Counted from the first letter of the stretch, positions 22,401 through 30,890 are shown. The stretch: 64,000 nt of DNA from Picochlorum sp. 'celeri' (GCA_010909725.1 JAACMV010000028.1:124001-188000), one strand, 5' to 3'. Notes: a model not told the origin generated them from the letters alone. Made by a program: numbers and translations.

Positions 22401-22550
22401 AAAGTAGTGTACCTTGGGGCGGCCTTGCCGCCCGTGTTTCAATAGAAAACTTCCCTTCCAGAGCGGCGTCAGTTGAGCTTTAAGGCAGGAGGAAGACCAA
22501 CCTCGCTCAAACGAGCCCTTGGCACAACCATCACCCAAATTTGTAGACAT
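19440..22550 (-). CDS. PH-RCC1-BRX protein (PRAF-like, FYVE finger absent)
   Basis: Intron-free, 1036 aa, ATG at 22550. Residues about 25-170 are a PH domain (LTPLWKGSFLLKHGRQGRPK, RDVWYQGLVEAARYA). Residues about 235-640 contain RCC1 repeats (VYSFGDGKNGKLGLGHDDD, LYTWGEGLAGKLGHGD, FAWGRGREGQLGQGK), likely one beta-propeller. A coiled coil at about 850-880 precedes a BRX motif (FTMKNGKQKLLRIRFSRDLF). Plant PRAF proteins have PH, RCC1, FYVE and BRX in that order. Here, where FYVE is expected after the last RCC1 repeat, there is no cysteine-rich finger. The protein is probably a membrane-associated scaffold or exchange factor. Confidence 0.85.
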   Translation of the reverse strand: MSTNLGDGCAKGSFERGWSSSCLKAQLTPLWKGSFLLKHGRQGRPKVHYFQLSEDSMELVWTRSSGTRRSVPLSRVQDILLGQASPVFRKFPLKDEASSFSLVYDASSSAYVNTSGNMNQSSRTLDLTFLNKAQRDVWYQGLVEAARYAHQVMVQGERPPIIRRDLGDMMMWGNVNFLGDESITFTNKAASPHKEYQGLEAMLPAGNMLHFCTSPSSSLPQSSIPLLIPSNNLLNIEKACVGHRHCVIQSAEGCVYSFGDGKNGKLGLGHDDDLSHPRKIEYGFDTLSSIVDVHLSNESSLAVTEDGRVYAWGKCASPIPSLLNSGVFSRIKIASVACGPYHCGGICSQGKLYTWGEGLAGKLGHGDVQSRAQPTLVADLPGVVQKVACGLWHSAAIVRFQSEGDPPPQSQEQAYVEEVQRSPHHKHRRTLSHISSTFGTILTPDATIDCYREGRGGYLFTWGGAHSPCLQGQGREFCENNKGCLGHGEDTIYRGELAPRMVKGPLEGDSVKDVAAGSNFTAVISTAGAVYQMGSMGCIIHQSTLSSTPHPWEGAYSPVAVRGPLSNVFVDKIDCGMHHVVVAGRPFDRRSARPVGEVSSLVFAWGRGREGQLGQGKLEDSVFPVMIEALKSRHISSVACGSFCSSVVCKHNTKKLVSDFSRDAWDTASYYFNTLMERSSTLQGLHARIEKTSAHLHETESNRGRSLDMSSRDSFSRDSLHASLSRPSKSVISVSETSQSGDMRHVRRSIGQFASHHSLNSFSESWEAPSRYQSSSFQAQESSNSVEHTPSRWKKKKKSDTSHDAQDTATSVARPQYSHESRLESEKLATLQEQKYMLKQWEQELKDKEERLLVGGHMSQTIPEGPPSPSYCWTEELDQGVSATFTMKNGKQKLLRIRFSRDLFSPADVALWYELHQDTILTCTSPKHTAEQPDVSVTNSISEVIQHIHFSRRNMSFDANELVQYHQSMQHWPSASETKNEDVDVEQAEEESLVSAVSHPSQLSDTDETNPKASMISSVANALWQLSLKAWPWKGQ

Positions 22551-22897
22551 TATTGTACTAGTACTTCATTACTGTAATCCAGAGGGCCTATTGAATGCTA
22601 CTGATGAACGCTAGGCGAGAAACGAGCTCTCGTAACGAGAATAATGTCTCAATCTATGACTAATCACCTCATTCGCCGTCTCCACATCTCACCCTATGTA
22701 CAAAATGTACATATTTTACTAATTAATGGCTCCTTTGTACCAGACTGCGTCAGTAGACGCATAGAGAGAGCCAAAGCTGCTGTGCGTTTGAAATACGGAA
22801 CTTTGTTGCATTCAACTCTTCCATCTGCCCACTAGACGGCCATGAGATATTTCAATTACATCCTTTGGAATTAATGTAATGCTATGGTCACAGGAGG
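22551..22897. other. Divergent intergenic region
   Basis: This is the shared promoter region between the PH-RCC1-BRX gene (minus) and phytochelatin synthase (plus). A 63-codon plus-strand ORF at 22644-22835 has no recognisable features and is not called. No metal-response element could be identified with confidence. Confidence 0.5.
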
Positions 22898-24379
22898 ATG
22901 TGCATGAGGAGAGTTCTGAGCAACGTGGCGTATAACTCTTTGTATTTTTCTTCTGGAGGGACTCCATTACGCTGCACCGGAAACTCTGTTGCTTCTCGTA
23001 GTGCTGTCAAATCCTTTTTAGAGTGTACGGGGCTGATTAGTATACGCAAACGCTACTTCGCTGCAGAAGTAGAGCGGACTCGTGGGGACTGCCTAGTGGG
23101 CTCGTTCAGCCTAGAGGGAGAGGATTCGACTAGTACATCAGCCACATCACAGCAACCGAGCATTGAGAGCATGGAAGCACGTCCATCTGGGGTGAGTACG
23201 TCATTTTACAAGAGAGAACTCCCATCTCCACCATCAGTGGCATTTTCCTCTGCAACTGGTCAGGACATATTTCAGGATGCCATGCGTCATGGCATGCTGC
23301 GGGGATTCTTTTCGTTGATTGAGCAATTTAGAACGCAAGATGAGCCTGCTTTTTGTGGACTTGCGTCTGTTGCAATGGTGCTGAACTCGCTATCAATAGA
23401 TCCCAGGAGACCATGGAAAGGGCCCTGGAGGATTTTTCATGAGCAAATGCTTGACTGTTGCATTCCTCTGGAGACGGTGCAGAAAGAAGGAATAACCCTG
23501 TCTCAAGCAGCATGTTTAACACGGTGTAATGGAGCGGGTGCAGAGATTTTCCCGTATGGGTCTGTTAGTTTGGAGGAATTCAGAGGAATGATTGAAACAG
23601 CATGTTCTACCAATGAATACCATTTGATTGTGTCATACTCTCGGAAGCATTTTCTTCAAACAGGAGATGGTCATTTTTCACCAATTGGTGGGTATTCTCC
23701 GACCCATGATGCGGCACTGATTCTTGATACTGCTCGATTCAAATACCCTCCACATTGGGTGCCTGTCCCAATGCTGTATGATGCAATGGAGTACATTGAC
23801 CCAACAACCAACAAGTCCAGGGGGTTTATGAAGGTTTCAGCGACACCAATACTTCAGAGTGTACTCTTTGCGCTGGATGTGAGAGATTCGTGGGAGGATG
23901 CGCATCATTTTATCACCATGACCATGCCAGAGATACTCTCAGGGCATGCTGATGAGGACAAGAGTGCAAGTGCTTTAATGAACATACTCGTTCATCTCTG
24001 CGTATCAATACCCGAAGATGTGTTGCATCAGTTTATGGCAACACGAAGCTCGAACCCGGCATGTAATGGTGGCGCCTGTGTACAGCAAGATGCAGTCAAT
24101 ACGCTCTTGGCAGAAATGACTCTCTTTCCATTGTATACTGAGCTTGTAGCTTTCTCTGCAAAAAATACTGGGAATGACAGCATGAAGTTTGAAAATGAAA
24201 AGAGGTTCATGTTTATTCTCATGTGCCAAGAGGTTATTTGGGAATCATTACAAGAGAAGGGGTGGTCCAAAGAGCAAATTGCTCATCTTTTTGACACAGC
24301 TCAGCATAAAGTTGTGGACCACGAAGTCAAATACTTGAAAGAGCAATACAAAGCTCTACTTACACAATTCAGCTCATAA
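22898..24379 (+). CDS. PCS: Phytochelatin synthase with N-terminal extension
   Basis: Intron-free, 493 aa. It transfers gamma-Glu-Cys units between glutathiones to make metal-chelating phytochelatins. The papain-like catalytic triad is intact: Cys153 (QDEPAFCGLASVAMVLN), His259 (GDGHFSPIGGY) and Asp277 (ALILDTARFKYPPHW). The spacings of 106 and 18 residues equal those of Arabidopsis PCS1 (Cys56, His162, Asp180). The N-terminal extension of about 97 residues relative to plant PCS is Ser/Arg-rich (VASRSAVKSFL, IRKRYFAAEVERTR) and could direct the enzyme to an organelle. The C-terminal domain is short, with few of the Cys pairs seen in land plants. Confidence 0.95.
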   Translation: MCMRRVLSNVAYNSLYFSSGGTPLRCTGNSVASRSAVKSFLECTGLISIRKRYFAAEVERTRGDCLVGSFSLEGEDSTSTSATSQQPSIESMEARPSGVSTSFYKRELPSPPSVAFSSATGQDIFQDAMRHGMLRGFFSLIEQFRTQDEPAFCGLASVAMVLNSLSIDPRRPWKGPWRIFHEQMLDCCIPLETVQKEGITLSQAACLTRCNGAGAEIFPYGSVSLEEFRGMIETACSTNEYHLIVSYSRKHFLQTGDGHFSPIGGYSPTHDAALILDTARFKYPPHWVPVPMLYDAMEYIDPTTNKSRGFMKVSATPILQSVLFALDVRDSWEDAHHFITMTMPEILSGHADEDKSASALMNILVHLCVSIPEDVLHQFMATRSSNPACNGGACVQQDAVNTLLAEMTLFPLYTELVAFSAKNTGNDSMKFENEKRFMFILMCQEVIWESLQEKGWSKEQIAHLFDTAQHKVVDHEVKYLKEQYKALLTQFSS

Positions 24380-24400
24380 TTATTTATTTACTTTATGCTG

Positions 24401-25357
24401 TCAAACATCAAGGCATGGATCAGGAGACAGCCCACATATTCCTGGTATTCTCACAGCAAAAATGCCACCATGGTGCGGAGAAGCAGTCTCTCCGGTCTCC
24501 ACTCGCGTCGTCACAAACAGCGTCTCTAGATCTTTTCCACCAAAATTGCAGGATGTTGGCCGCTTCACAGGCAACGACACTCGCTGCAGTTCCTCTCCTG
24601 TCTGTGAATCATAGCACACAACAGATCCAGAGTCTCCCAACGCAACCCACAGGTTGCCTGAAGAATCAATGGCCATTCCGTCCGGCACATGCTTGTGGCC
24701 CGTCGGCAATGCATTGATTACTTTCGTATGCTCTGTATCGTCAACCAATGGTACTCCCGAGCCACTGTCAGTAGAATACTGTGTGATTGATTCTGCACAC
24801 GAGTCCACCAAGTACATGGCAGTGTTATCTGAATTCCACGCCATCCCATTTGGTAATCCAATCCCTCCGGGAGGAGTCACGTCTTTGAATTGTCGACTCT
24901 CCGTCGACCAAACATACAAGCGCCCTTGATGCCCCTCCCTCCACTTTGAATGCATATGCCCAATAATCAAGGCAGTCCCAGATGGTGACACCTTGCCATC
25001 ATTAAACCTCATGCATTGCTCGTCCACAGAATCAGCATCCAGTGCCCCAATCTCCTCTATGTCTATATTTCCTTCATCTGGATGTCCAGGTAGATGCACT
25101 TTCATCAACCGCCTCTTTGTGCCTACACCAACTGTGCCAACCTGACGAGTCAGAAATACACAGCCAATCGGTTCATCAAGCTTGTAGACAGCGTGATGGC
25201 GCGTATCCAACATCAAAGAGTGAATCTCCATCCCATTGATGTCTACAAAGTACAATGTATCATTCCTTGCGTCATAAATTGGAGATTCGCCCAAATTGCA
25301 CGAGCAATTTAGCACAAGCTCGACCTGCTGCTGTGTTACATTGCCTTCTGTTGCCAT
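24401..25357 (-). CDS. SMP-30/gluconolactonase/regucalcin family lactonase
   Basis: Intron-free, 318 aa, true ATG. A six-bladed propeller enzyme of the SMP-30/SGL family. Landmarks are NLGESPIYDARNDTLYFVDI (metal-binding Glu), RFNDGKVSPSGTALIIG (Asn/Asp), PNGMAWNSDNTAMYLVDS (Asn and Asp ligands) and VPDGMAIDSSGNLWVAL. Family members hydrolyse sugar lactones using a bound divalent metal. In animals the enzyme makes gulonolactone on the ascorbate route, but the substrate here is unknown. The gene converges with phytochelatin synthase, whose stop is only 22 nt away. Confidence 0.92.
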   Translation of the reverse strand: MATEGNVTQQQVELVLNCSCNLGESPIYDARNDTLYFVDINGMEIHSLMLDTRHHAVYKLDEPIGCVFLTRQVGTVGVGTKRRLMKVHLPGHPDEGNIDIEEIGALDADSVDEQCMRFNDGKVSPSGTALIIGHMHSKWREGHQGRLYVWSTESRQFKDVTPPGGIGLPNGMAWNSDNTAMYLVDSCAESITQYSTDSGSGVPLVDDTEHTKVINALPTGHKHVPDGMAIDSSGNLWVALGDSGSVVCYDSQTGEELQRVSLPVKRPTSCNFGGKDLETLFVTTRVETGETASPHHGGIFAVRIPGICGLSPDPCLDV

Positions 25358-25664
25358 CCTGAACTGACGATGTATACATCAATACAAATTATAGGGATGG
25401 TAGAGTCATCAGAAGCCAAAATACTGCTGCTGCATCAAAGTTTTGAAATAGGGAACATGAGGGTAGAAAAAAGCAAGGTTGATTGGGTAGCAATCTTTGA
25501 TCCAATTGAGCGATGGGGCCCTCAGAGACCACATTATATGAATATATGTATCTGTGACAGTTGATGACGGCTCTTACTGCTATAGAATGAGTCAATTGCT
25601 CAACAGTTGCCTTGAACGGACAAACTCAAACCACTGAGCACATTGCTCCTCATGAGGACTAGAT
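25358..25664. other. Divergent intergenic region
   Basis: Shared promoter region between the regucalcin-like gene and the ABCI11-like gene. No RNA gene or supported ORF is seen. Confidence 0.5.
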
Positions 25665-26549
25665 ATGGCATTCATTCCACTCAAATATACTTATGTGGGT
25701 AATTATATAACAGGATATGTGCGAAGCACAAAGCCATCAGTGGTGACTGCAAAGTATTCTACGAGTCATGTCCCAGAAAGTGGGGTGGCTATTGATGTTG
25801 ATGGTTTGTGCTTTTCCTACTCGAATGGGCGTCAGGTATGGGCTACTCAAAGTGCTATGCATGATCAATCAATGACAATGTCTCATGTTATTGTCAATGT
25901 GCTGCAGATTCTGAGGGATGCCAGGCTCAAGGTTGAAGAGGGGACGTTTCACATGTTGCTTGGAGCAAATGGCTGTGGAAAGTCAACCTTGTTGAAATGT
26001 CTGGCCGGACTTGCCACACCTAGTTCGGGGCATATCCATATGGATAATGGAAGTGTGGGCTACGTATTTCAGAATCCTGATAATCAGGTTGTCCTTCCTA
26101 GTGTGTACTCGGATGTAGCTTTGGGACTGGGAAAGTACACTAGTTTGGATCCCAAGGATGTCGATCTGATCGTAAAACATTCATTGGAGCGAGTAGGAAT
26201 GTTGGAATACGCAGAACGACAGACGTCTTCGCTATCTGGAGGTCAAAAGCAGAGGGCTGCAATTGCTGGTGCACTGGCAGAAAATCCCAACATTTTACTG
26301 CTTGATGAATTGACCACATTTTTGGACGGAAAGGATCAGATGAACGTTGTCAAGTCTGTGAGAGATATTGTGCATGCAAGTGATTTGACGAGTCGCGAAA
26401 AACGAGTGACAGCAGTCTGGGTTACGCATAGAATGGAGGAAATTGATTATGCAGATTTCGTAAGTTTCATGGACAAGGGGCAGATTCTCTGGACAGTTGT
26501 ACCAGAAGAGGCCAAAAAGAGGATGAAACGATTAGGAGCGAGAATGTAA
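25665..26549 (+). CDS. ABCI11: ABCI11/NAP14-like plastid ABC ATPase (ECF-type)
   Basis: Two exons, 25665-25835 and 25908-26549; 270 aa. The 72-nt intron (GTATGG...CTGCAG) keeps the frame open, so an unspliced reading adds 24 foreign residues between SNGRQ and ILRDARLKVEEG; splicing restores the family alignment. It is a stand-alone nucleotide-binding protein: Walker A GANGCGKST, Q-loop VFQNPDNQVVLP, signature SLSGGQKQRAAIAGALAE, Walker B LLLDELTTFLD, H-loop WVTHRMEE. The block FQNPDNQVVLP...VALGLGKY matches Arabidopsis NAP14/ABCI11, a plastid protein linked to transition-metal homeostasis. The basic N-terminus may be a transit peptide. The membrane partner is not in the window. Confidence 0.9.
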   Translation: MAFIPLKYTYVGNYITGYVRSTKPSVVTAKYSTSHVPESGVAIDVDGLCFSYSNGRQVWATQSAMHDQSMTMSHVIVNVLQILRDARLKVEEGTFHMLLGANGCGKSTLLKCLAGLATPSSGHIHMDNGSVGYVFQNPDNQVVLPSVYSDVALGLGKYTSLDPKDVDLIVKHSLERVGMLEYAERQTSSLSGGQKQRAAIAGALAENPNILLLDELTTFLDGKDQMNVVKSVRDIVHASDLTSREKRVTAVWVTHRMEEIDYADFVSFMDKGQILWTVVPEEAKKRMKRLGARM

Positions 26550-26577
26550 TAATGTATATATTTTCCTATGAAATAGA

Positions 26578-28737
26578 CTACATGATGGAACATTTGATTC
26601 CTTGGTCAAGACCATCTTCTCCCTTTTGTTTCTTTGATGATGAGTTTTTGGTCTCTGTATCTAGAGGTCTTGGTCTAAAACGAGACTTTTCCTTTCGTTT
26701 ATTGATTACCAAATCTCTCTTTGCCTTGACATCTTCCCTAAAAGCAGAATATTCTTGAACATCTGCATCCTGGTACATCTCTGTGAGAAGAGGTAACCCA
26801 ACATTGGAGGCTGTCTCTGCATCTGGAAATTCAATCAATGCCTTCAGACCATTCTCTAAAACAGTCACACGGACACCTGACAGTCCCCTTTTTGCTAAAT
26901 CCCGTGAGAGTTCGTTACCTCTGCGGACCTGAAGATGCTCGGGAATGTTTCTGACATAGATGATGTGCTGCCTCTGTGGAACATCTTCCTGGCCAGAGAA
27001 TGTTGCATACTCCATATCAGATCGAGTCAGATGCATTTTCCATGCAAGCGACTCTATCACATCAAATCGCATCGATGACAATTGACCGTCCTCTTCTTCT
27101 GAACTGCTGCTCTCAGCAATGTCAGAGGCATGGGCAACCAGGCAAGCAAACACTGTGCCAGTCATAAATGCATCATATCCTGCCTCATGCGCAAGCTCTC
27201 CTGGAGCAATATGCGCATACTTGTCAAAACCCTGAGCATGTAATACAAGATCTTGACGCGGGCTCACACTCGCAGCCTCTGTGAAGAACCTTGATTCCTC
27301 TGATAGAAAATCTCCCACTGTCAACAAGTTGTACAACGATCCCAAACCAGTATCAATTGGCTCTGAGCAGTTCTCAAACAACTTTTTTGCAATCAACTTT
27401 GTATCAAAGATACCACCAGGAAACTGCCACTGGACAAGCTTCCTATACTCCTCCCACGAGGAAGGAAGAGGAGAAACAAATGAATGAAGTGAATATGCTA
27501 CATCAAACGAGTAATTGTGCCCAACTGCTGGTTTCCCTGATATTCTCATCAAATCCAAAACTTCTGAAAACCCTGAAGCCTCAATAATAGCGTTTCGGCG
27601 CTGCTCCAATAGATCCTTTTCGCGCTGCGCCACCTCTTCCGATGACGCCCTGACCAATTTGATCATGGCTCTTCCATTCTCTCCGTCAACCTTGTCTGTA
27701 TAAAACCCGGGTGGATCGCTATACCCAAACTGATCTTTACGTAACTCTTGGTACTGCAACGCCCTCTGGTATGCATTCACCGGAGCCAAGAGTAATTCTG
27801 CAGAATCCTCATGAAGCAACCATGTCCTCACCATGACCCTCAAATCCGCAACCAGCATCTTATCTTCTTCAGCCATTGGCACAATCTCGTTTCGCCGTTG
27901 AGGCGACTCGATCATCTTGAGTTTCTTATCCCGTAAAGAACCAGGCATGTATGGTATCCCATCATGGATCCACTTGTTGAAATCAAACTTGTGCTGACTC
28001 AGAAAATCCAAACTGCTTGCTTCACATAGAAACCGAGGCTGATACTCTTCAAAAGGCCTCGGAAAGGTATAAAAGTTGAACGTTTTTGCTTGATATGATG
28101 ATCCATTCCATTCAAACGTGGACAACCCAAACTGATTAATCACAAACGCTTCGCTACTCTGCAGAATTTCTTCATATCTGTCCTCCATATCGTGCAAATA
28201 CGCTGGGGGCTTCCCCTCAGCCAATCCATTTCTATCCGAGACAAACAACCCAGTCATTTCACAATCAAATGCATAAAATTGACATGCATCAAGTGCCTCG
28301 CCAACGAGTGGCAGCGTCTCCCTGAAATTATGCCGAGTCACTTCCATATCAACTGACTGGTATGAAAAGACTGTCAAACTCCTTCTTCTTCTTGGCTGAT
28401 GGCCAGATCTCAGTAAAGGATGTATAATAGTCTGCTTTTTATTCCTAAAATCTGAATTCCTTCCTATAATTGTGTGAAATGGCTGTAGTGAAGAAGAAGA
28501 AGAGGAATGTGATAACAATGGCAAGTTGCTTCTGCTTTTTCTTCCTTTTGCTGTGGCAGGTACCAGACAACAACAGCGAGGGTGTTGTTGTTGTTGTTGT
28601 CTACAGAATAGCCTCTGTGGATATCTATCACCAAGAATATAATAATTTCTATTGCAATAATTCGTAGTATTTCTGTGTGAAATAGCTGCCTGTAAAACCG
28701 CTTGACTCGTCCTCTGCGAAGACAAATGCAATCTCAT
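26578..28737 (-). CDS. PARN: Poly(A)-specific ribonuclease PARN (AHG2-type) with long targeting extension
   Basis: Intron-free, 719 aa, ATG at 28737. The conserved PARN start (MEVTRHNFRETLPLVGEAL) lies at residue 131. Before it is a Ser/Arg/Gln-rich extension of about 130 residues, like an organelle-targeting peptide; Arabidopsis PARN/AHG2 is mitochondrial. DEDD exonuclease residues are visible in FDCEMTGL (Asp158, Glu160), VGHNYSFDVAYS and HEAGYDAFMTG. An R3H-like insert is expected between them (residues about 300-400). The C-terminal part (IIYVRNIPEHLQVRRGNELS) looks RRM-like. It trims poly(A) tails from RNA. The first acidic motif is DCE rather than the DGE of animals. Confidence 0.92.
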   Translation of the reverse strand: MRLHLSSQRTSQAVLQAAISHRNTTNYCNRNYYILGDRYPQRLFCRQQQQQHPRCCCLVPATAKGRKSRSNLPLLSHSSSSSSLQPFHTIIGRNSDFRNKKQTIIHPLLRSGHQPRRRRSLTVFSYQSVDMEVTRHNFRETLPLVGEALDACQFYAFDCEMTGLFVSDRNGLAEGKPPAYLHDMEDRYEEILQSSEAFVINQFGLSTFEWNGSSYQAKTFNFYTFPRPFEEYQPRFLCEASSLDFLSQHKFDFNKWIHDGIPYMPGSLRDKKLKMIESPQRRNEIVPMAEEDKMLVADLRVMVRTWLLHEDSAELLLAPVNAYQRALQYQELRKDQFGYSDPPGFYTDKVDGENGRAMIKLVRASSEEVAQREKDLLEQRRNAIIEASGFSEVLDLMRISGKPAVGHNYSFDVAYSLHSFVSPLPSSWEEYRKLVQWQFPGGIFDTKLIAKKLFENCSEPIDTGLGSLYNLLTVGDFLSEESRFFTEAASVSPRQDLVLHAQGFDKYAHIAPGELAHEAGYDAFMTGTVFACLVAHASDIAESSSSEEEDGQLSSMRFDVIESLAWKMHLTRSDMEYATFSGQEDVPQRQHIIYVRNIPEHLQVRRGNELSRDLAKRGLSGVRVTVLENGLKALIEFPDAETASNVGLPLLTEMYQDADVQEYSAFREDVKAKRDLVINKRKEKSRFRPRPLDTETKNSSSKKQKGEDGLDQGIKCSIM

Positions 28738-28895
28738 GGATGTCCTTCAGATGGCAACACTGCGATTGCTATTTGTTCAAGTACACATGCATATGCATAT
28801 AGTATTATTTTAATGAAGAATACCAGGACTGGTGGTATAGATCACACAAGAAATAATATGCCATGCTATGCCATCATGGCAAGATGCAAGAAAAA

Positions 28896-30623
28896 TCACC
28901 ACATCTTTTCGATTTCTTCGAGGCTCTTTCCTTTCGTCTCTGGTACAGTTGCATAAATAGTATACAGGGCCACGCATCCTATACCACAGAATGCAAAGTA
29001 CAAGCCTGCAGGGCCTAGGGTCTCCTGCAGGGATGGTATACATAGACTGACAATAAAGTTACTGGCAAAGTTTGTCAATGTCGCCAAGGCGAGTGCTTGT
29101 CCTCGTATGGAGAGTGGAAATACCTCACCGACAATGAGCCATGATATTGGTCCGAAGGAGACCTGGTAGGCTCCTACATACAAGAGCAAGGCGACAACAT
29201 TGGCCCAAATGCTACTTTCAGAAGAAGATGGCACTAGTTGACCAGACTGGACAGATCCTAGTATTAACAAGGAAAAGACGATACCAGAGACACCAAGTAA
29301 TAGCAATGGGCGTCGTCCCCATGAGTCGACAGTGGCCACAGCAACGCCTGTGGTGACCAATTTGAAGAGACCCAGAACAACAGAGATGCCAGTGGCAGAG
29401 TCTGCGCTGCCAAAACCTGCATCTTGGAATATCTTTGCCGCATAATATAATACCGATGGCTGCCCAGTAATCTGCTGAAATAACATGAGAGATAATCCCA
29501 CTGATAAAGGTTTTCTATACTTTTCTTCTGACAGCAACAACAGGGCATTGTTGCTGTTCTTGTTGTTCTTGTCTGACAACCCTCCTTGCTGAGCTGCATT
29601 CATGTCAATGGCTGCCTGCATGTCTGCGATTTCTTTGTTCAAAATACTATCATCATTTTCCTTCTGAATAATGCTACTAGTAACTCGTCCAGCACCGAGG
29701 GTGCGCCGCAGCGCCTCTCGTGCATCATCTGCCTTCCCTCGCAGCAACAGCCATCGAGGAGATTCTGGCAAATACAGCATCCCACATACAAGGATGAATG
29801 CCAGCGGCACAGCATCCCCATAGATACTTCTCCACCCACCCAATGTAGATACTTCGAGATAGGATACAAGATAACCTAGCAAAATACCAGTCACTATAAA
29901 CGCCTCCTTCATAGATATCAGCACTCCCCTCACAGATGCAGGACTCGTCTCTGCAATATATGCTGGTGCAGCATGCATTGAAAACCCTATTCCAAGCCCA
30001 TATAAAAGCCTTCCTAATAAGACTATTGTCAATCCATACCCATTCTCTGGAGATGCAAAGACCAATCCAGCGCCCGCCATGTACAGCAACCCCCCCAGAA
30101 TGAGTTCCTTCCTCCTCCCCACATCATCTCCCCACACAAATGCCAACCCAGACCCCAACAGCGCCCCTCCCAACGACAGACTCACCACAAGACCCGTATC
30201 TGTCGTAGATAATGCATACCAATCAGTCCCACTCAACTCTGGACTCGTCATGGATAATAATGCCCCGCTCGTTGCCCCAATATCATACCCAAACAGCAAC
30301 CCACCCAGAGCTGGAAATACAAAGAATACCAGCGTATTCACCCAATCTATCGATGATTCTTGGCTAGTAATAGTAAATGAATCTTCTTCTATTATTATTG
30401 TTGAATCAGTGGTTGTATCGTCGTTCTCTTTGGCATGTGGAATACTAATACTGATGATTCGCGACCTCGATACGACACAGGAATTCCTCCTCTTCTTCTT
30501 GCCAGTGTTATTGCCTCCAAGACTACTACTACCAACTACTCTATCACTAGCATATGATCTTTGAGGCGATCGTGTGAATACACGACTGTGTCTAACAAAA
30601 GCAGCAGCAGGAGCAAGAGACAT
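28896..30623 (-). CDS. MFS sugar transporter, VGT1/SGB1-like
   Basis: Intron-free, 575 aa from the ATG at 30623; the longer frame has only a GTG. Twelve hydrophobic segments. Sugar-porter signatures: GGLLFGYDIGATSGAL, GDDVGRRKELI, GRLLYGLGIGFSMHAAPAYI, LPESPRWLLLRGKADDA, FQQITGQPSVLYYAAKIF, DSWGRRPLLLLG and VPETKGKSLEEIE. The MHAAPAYIAETSP block and overall pattern are closest to Arabidopsis vacuolar glucose transporter 1 and its relatives. An N-terminal extension of about 85 residues (FVRHSRVFTRSPQRSYASDR) could be a plastid transit peptide, so the membrane, plastid or vacuole, is unresolved. Confidence 0.9.
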   Translation of the reverse strand: MSLAPAAAFVRHSRVFTRSPQRSYASDRVVGSSSLGGNNTGKKKRRNSCVVSRSRIISISIPHAKENDDTTTDSTIIIEEDSFTITSQESSIDWVNTLVFFVFPALGGLLFGYDIGATSGALLSMTSPELSGTDWYALSTTDTGLVVSLSLGGALLGSGLAFVWGDDVGRRKELILGGLLYMAGAGLVFASPENGYGLTIVLLGRLLYGLGIGFSMHAAPAYIAETSPASVRGVLISMKEAFIVTGILLGYLVSYLEVSTLGGWRSIYGDAVPLAFILVCGMLYLPESPRWLLLRGKADDAREALRRTLGAGRVTSSIIQKENDDSILNKEIADMQAAIDMNAAQQGGLSDKNNKNSNNALLLLSEEKYRKPLSVGLSLMLFQQITGQPSVLYYAAKIFQDAGFGSADSATGISVVLGLFKLVTTGVAVATVDSWGRRPLLLLGVSGIVFSLLILGSVQSGQLVPSSSESSIWANVVALLLYVGAYQVSFGPISWLIVGEVFPLSIRGQALALATLTNFASNFIVSLCIPSLQETLGPAGLYFAFCGIGCVALYTIYATVPETKGKSLEEIEKMW

Positions 30624-30821
30624 GTCAAAACTATAAATCACCCAAGTCGTATCGTATCTAAAGGTATGATACACAGAGACTTGTTTATATTGTTGGATGG
30701 AATTTAGTTATATAAATGCTAATATTGAGTATGAATATGGTCAATTAGTACATGAGGTGTAATACATACAGATATGAGACAACGAGTACTGTTCAAAGTT
30801 TGACAGAGATCATCATGATGG

Positions 30822-30837
30822 CATGACCATGGTCATG
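30822..30837. repeat. 16-bp perfect palindrome
   Basis: CATGACCATGGTCATG reads identically on both strands. It lies in the 348-bp spacer (30624-30971) between the sugar transporter start and the end of the FN3 gene. It could be a transcription-factor site in the transporter promoter. No other gene-like feature is seen in this spacer apart from the hairpin at 30891-30921. Confidence 0.7.
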
Positions 30838-30890
30838 ATGATTGATATGAACATCTGCCGATAGATGCTTCTATATTGATGGTTCCAATT

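Noticed and set aside
22644..22835. 63-codon ORF in a divergent promoter region
   Set aside because: No hydrophobic, catalytic or low-complexity signature; length is within chance expectation.
25836..25907. Reading the ABCI11-like gene as one uninterrupted 294-aa ORF
   Set aside because: The 24 extra residues break the family alignment and are bounded by GTATGG and CTGCAG; an intron explains them better.
30624..30674. Longer start for the sugar transporter at 30674
   Set aside because: The codon is GTG, not ATG; the first ATG in frame is at 30623. The same reasoning shortened the SPP, SAP18, CCT, PPME1, J-domain and BIG proteins.
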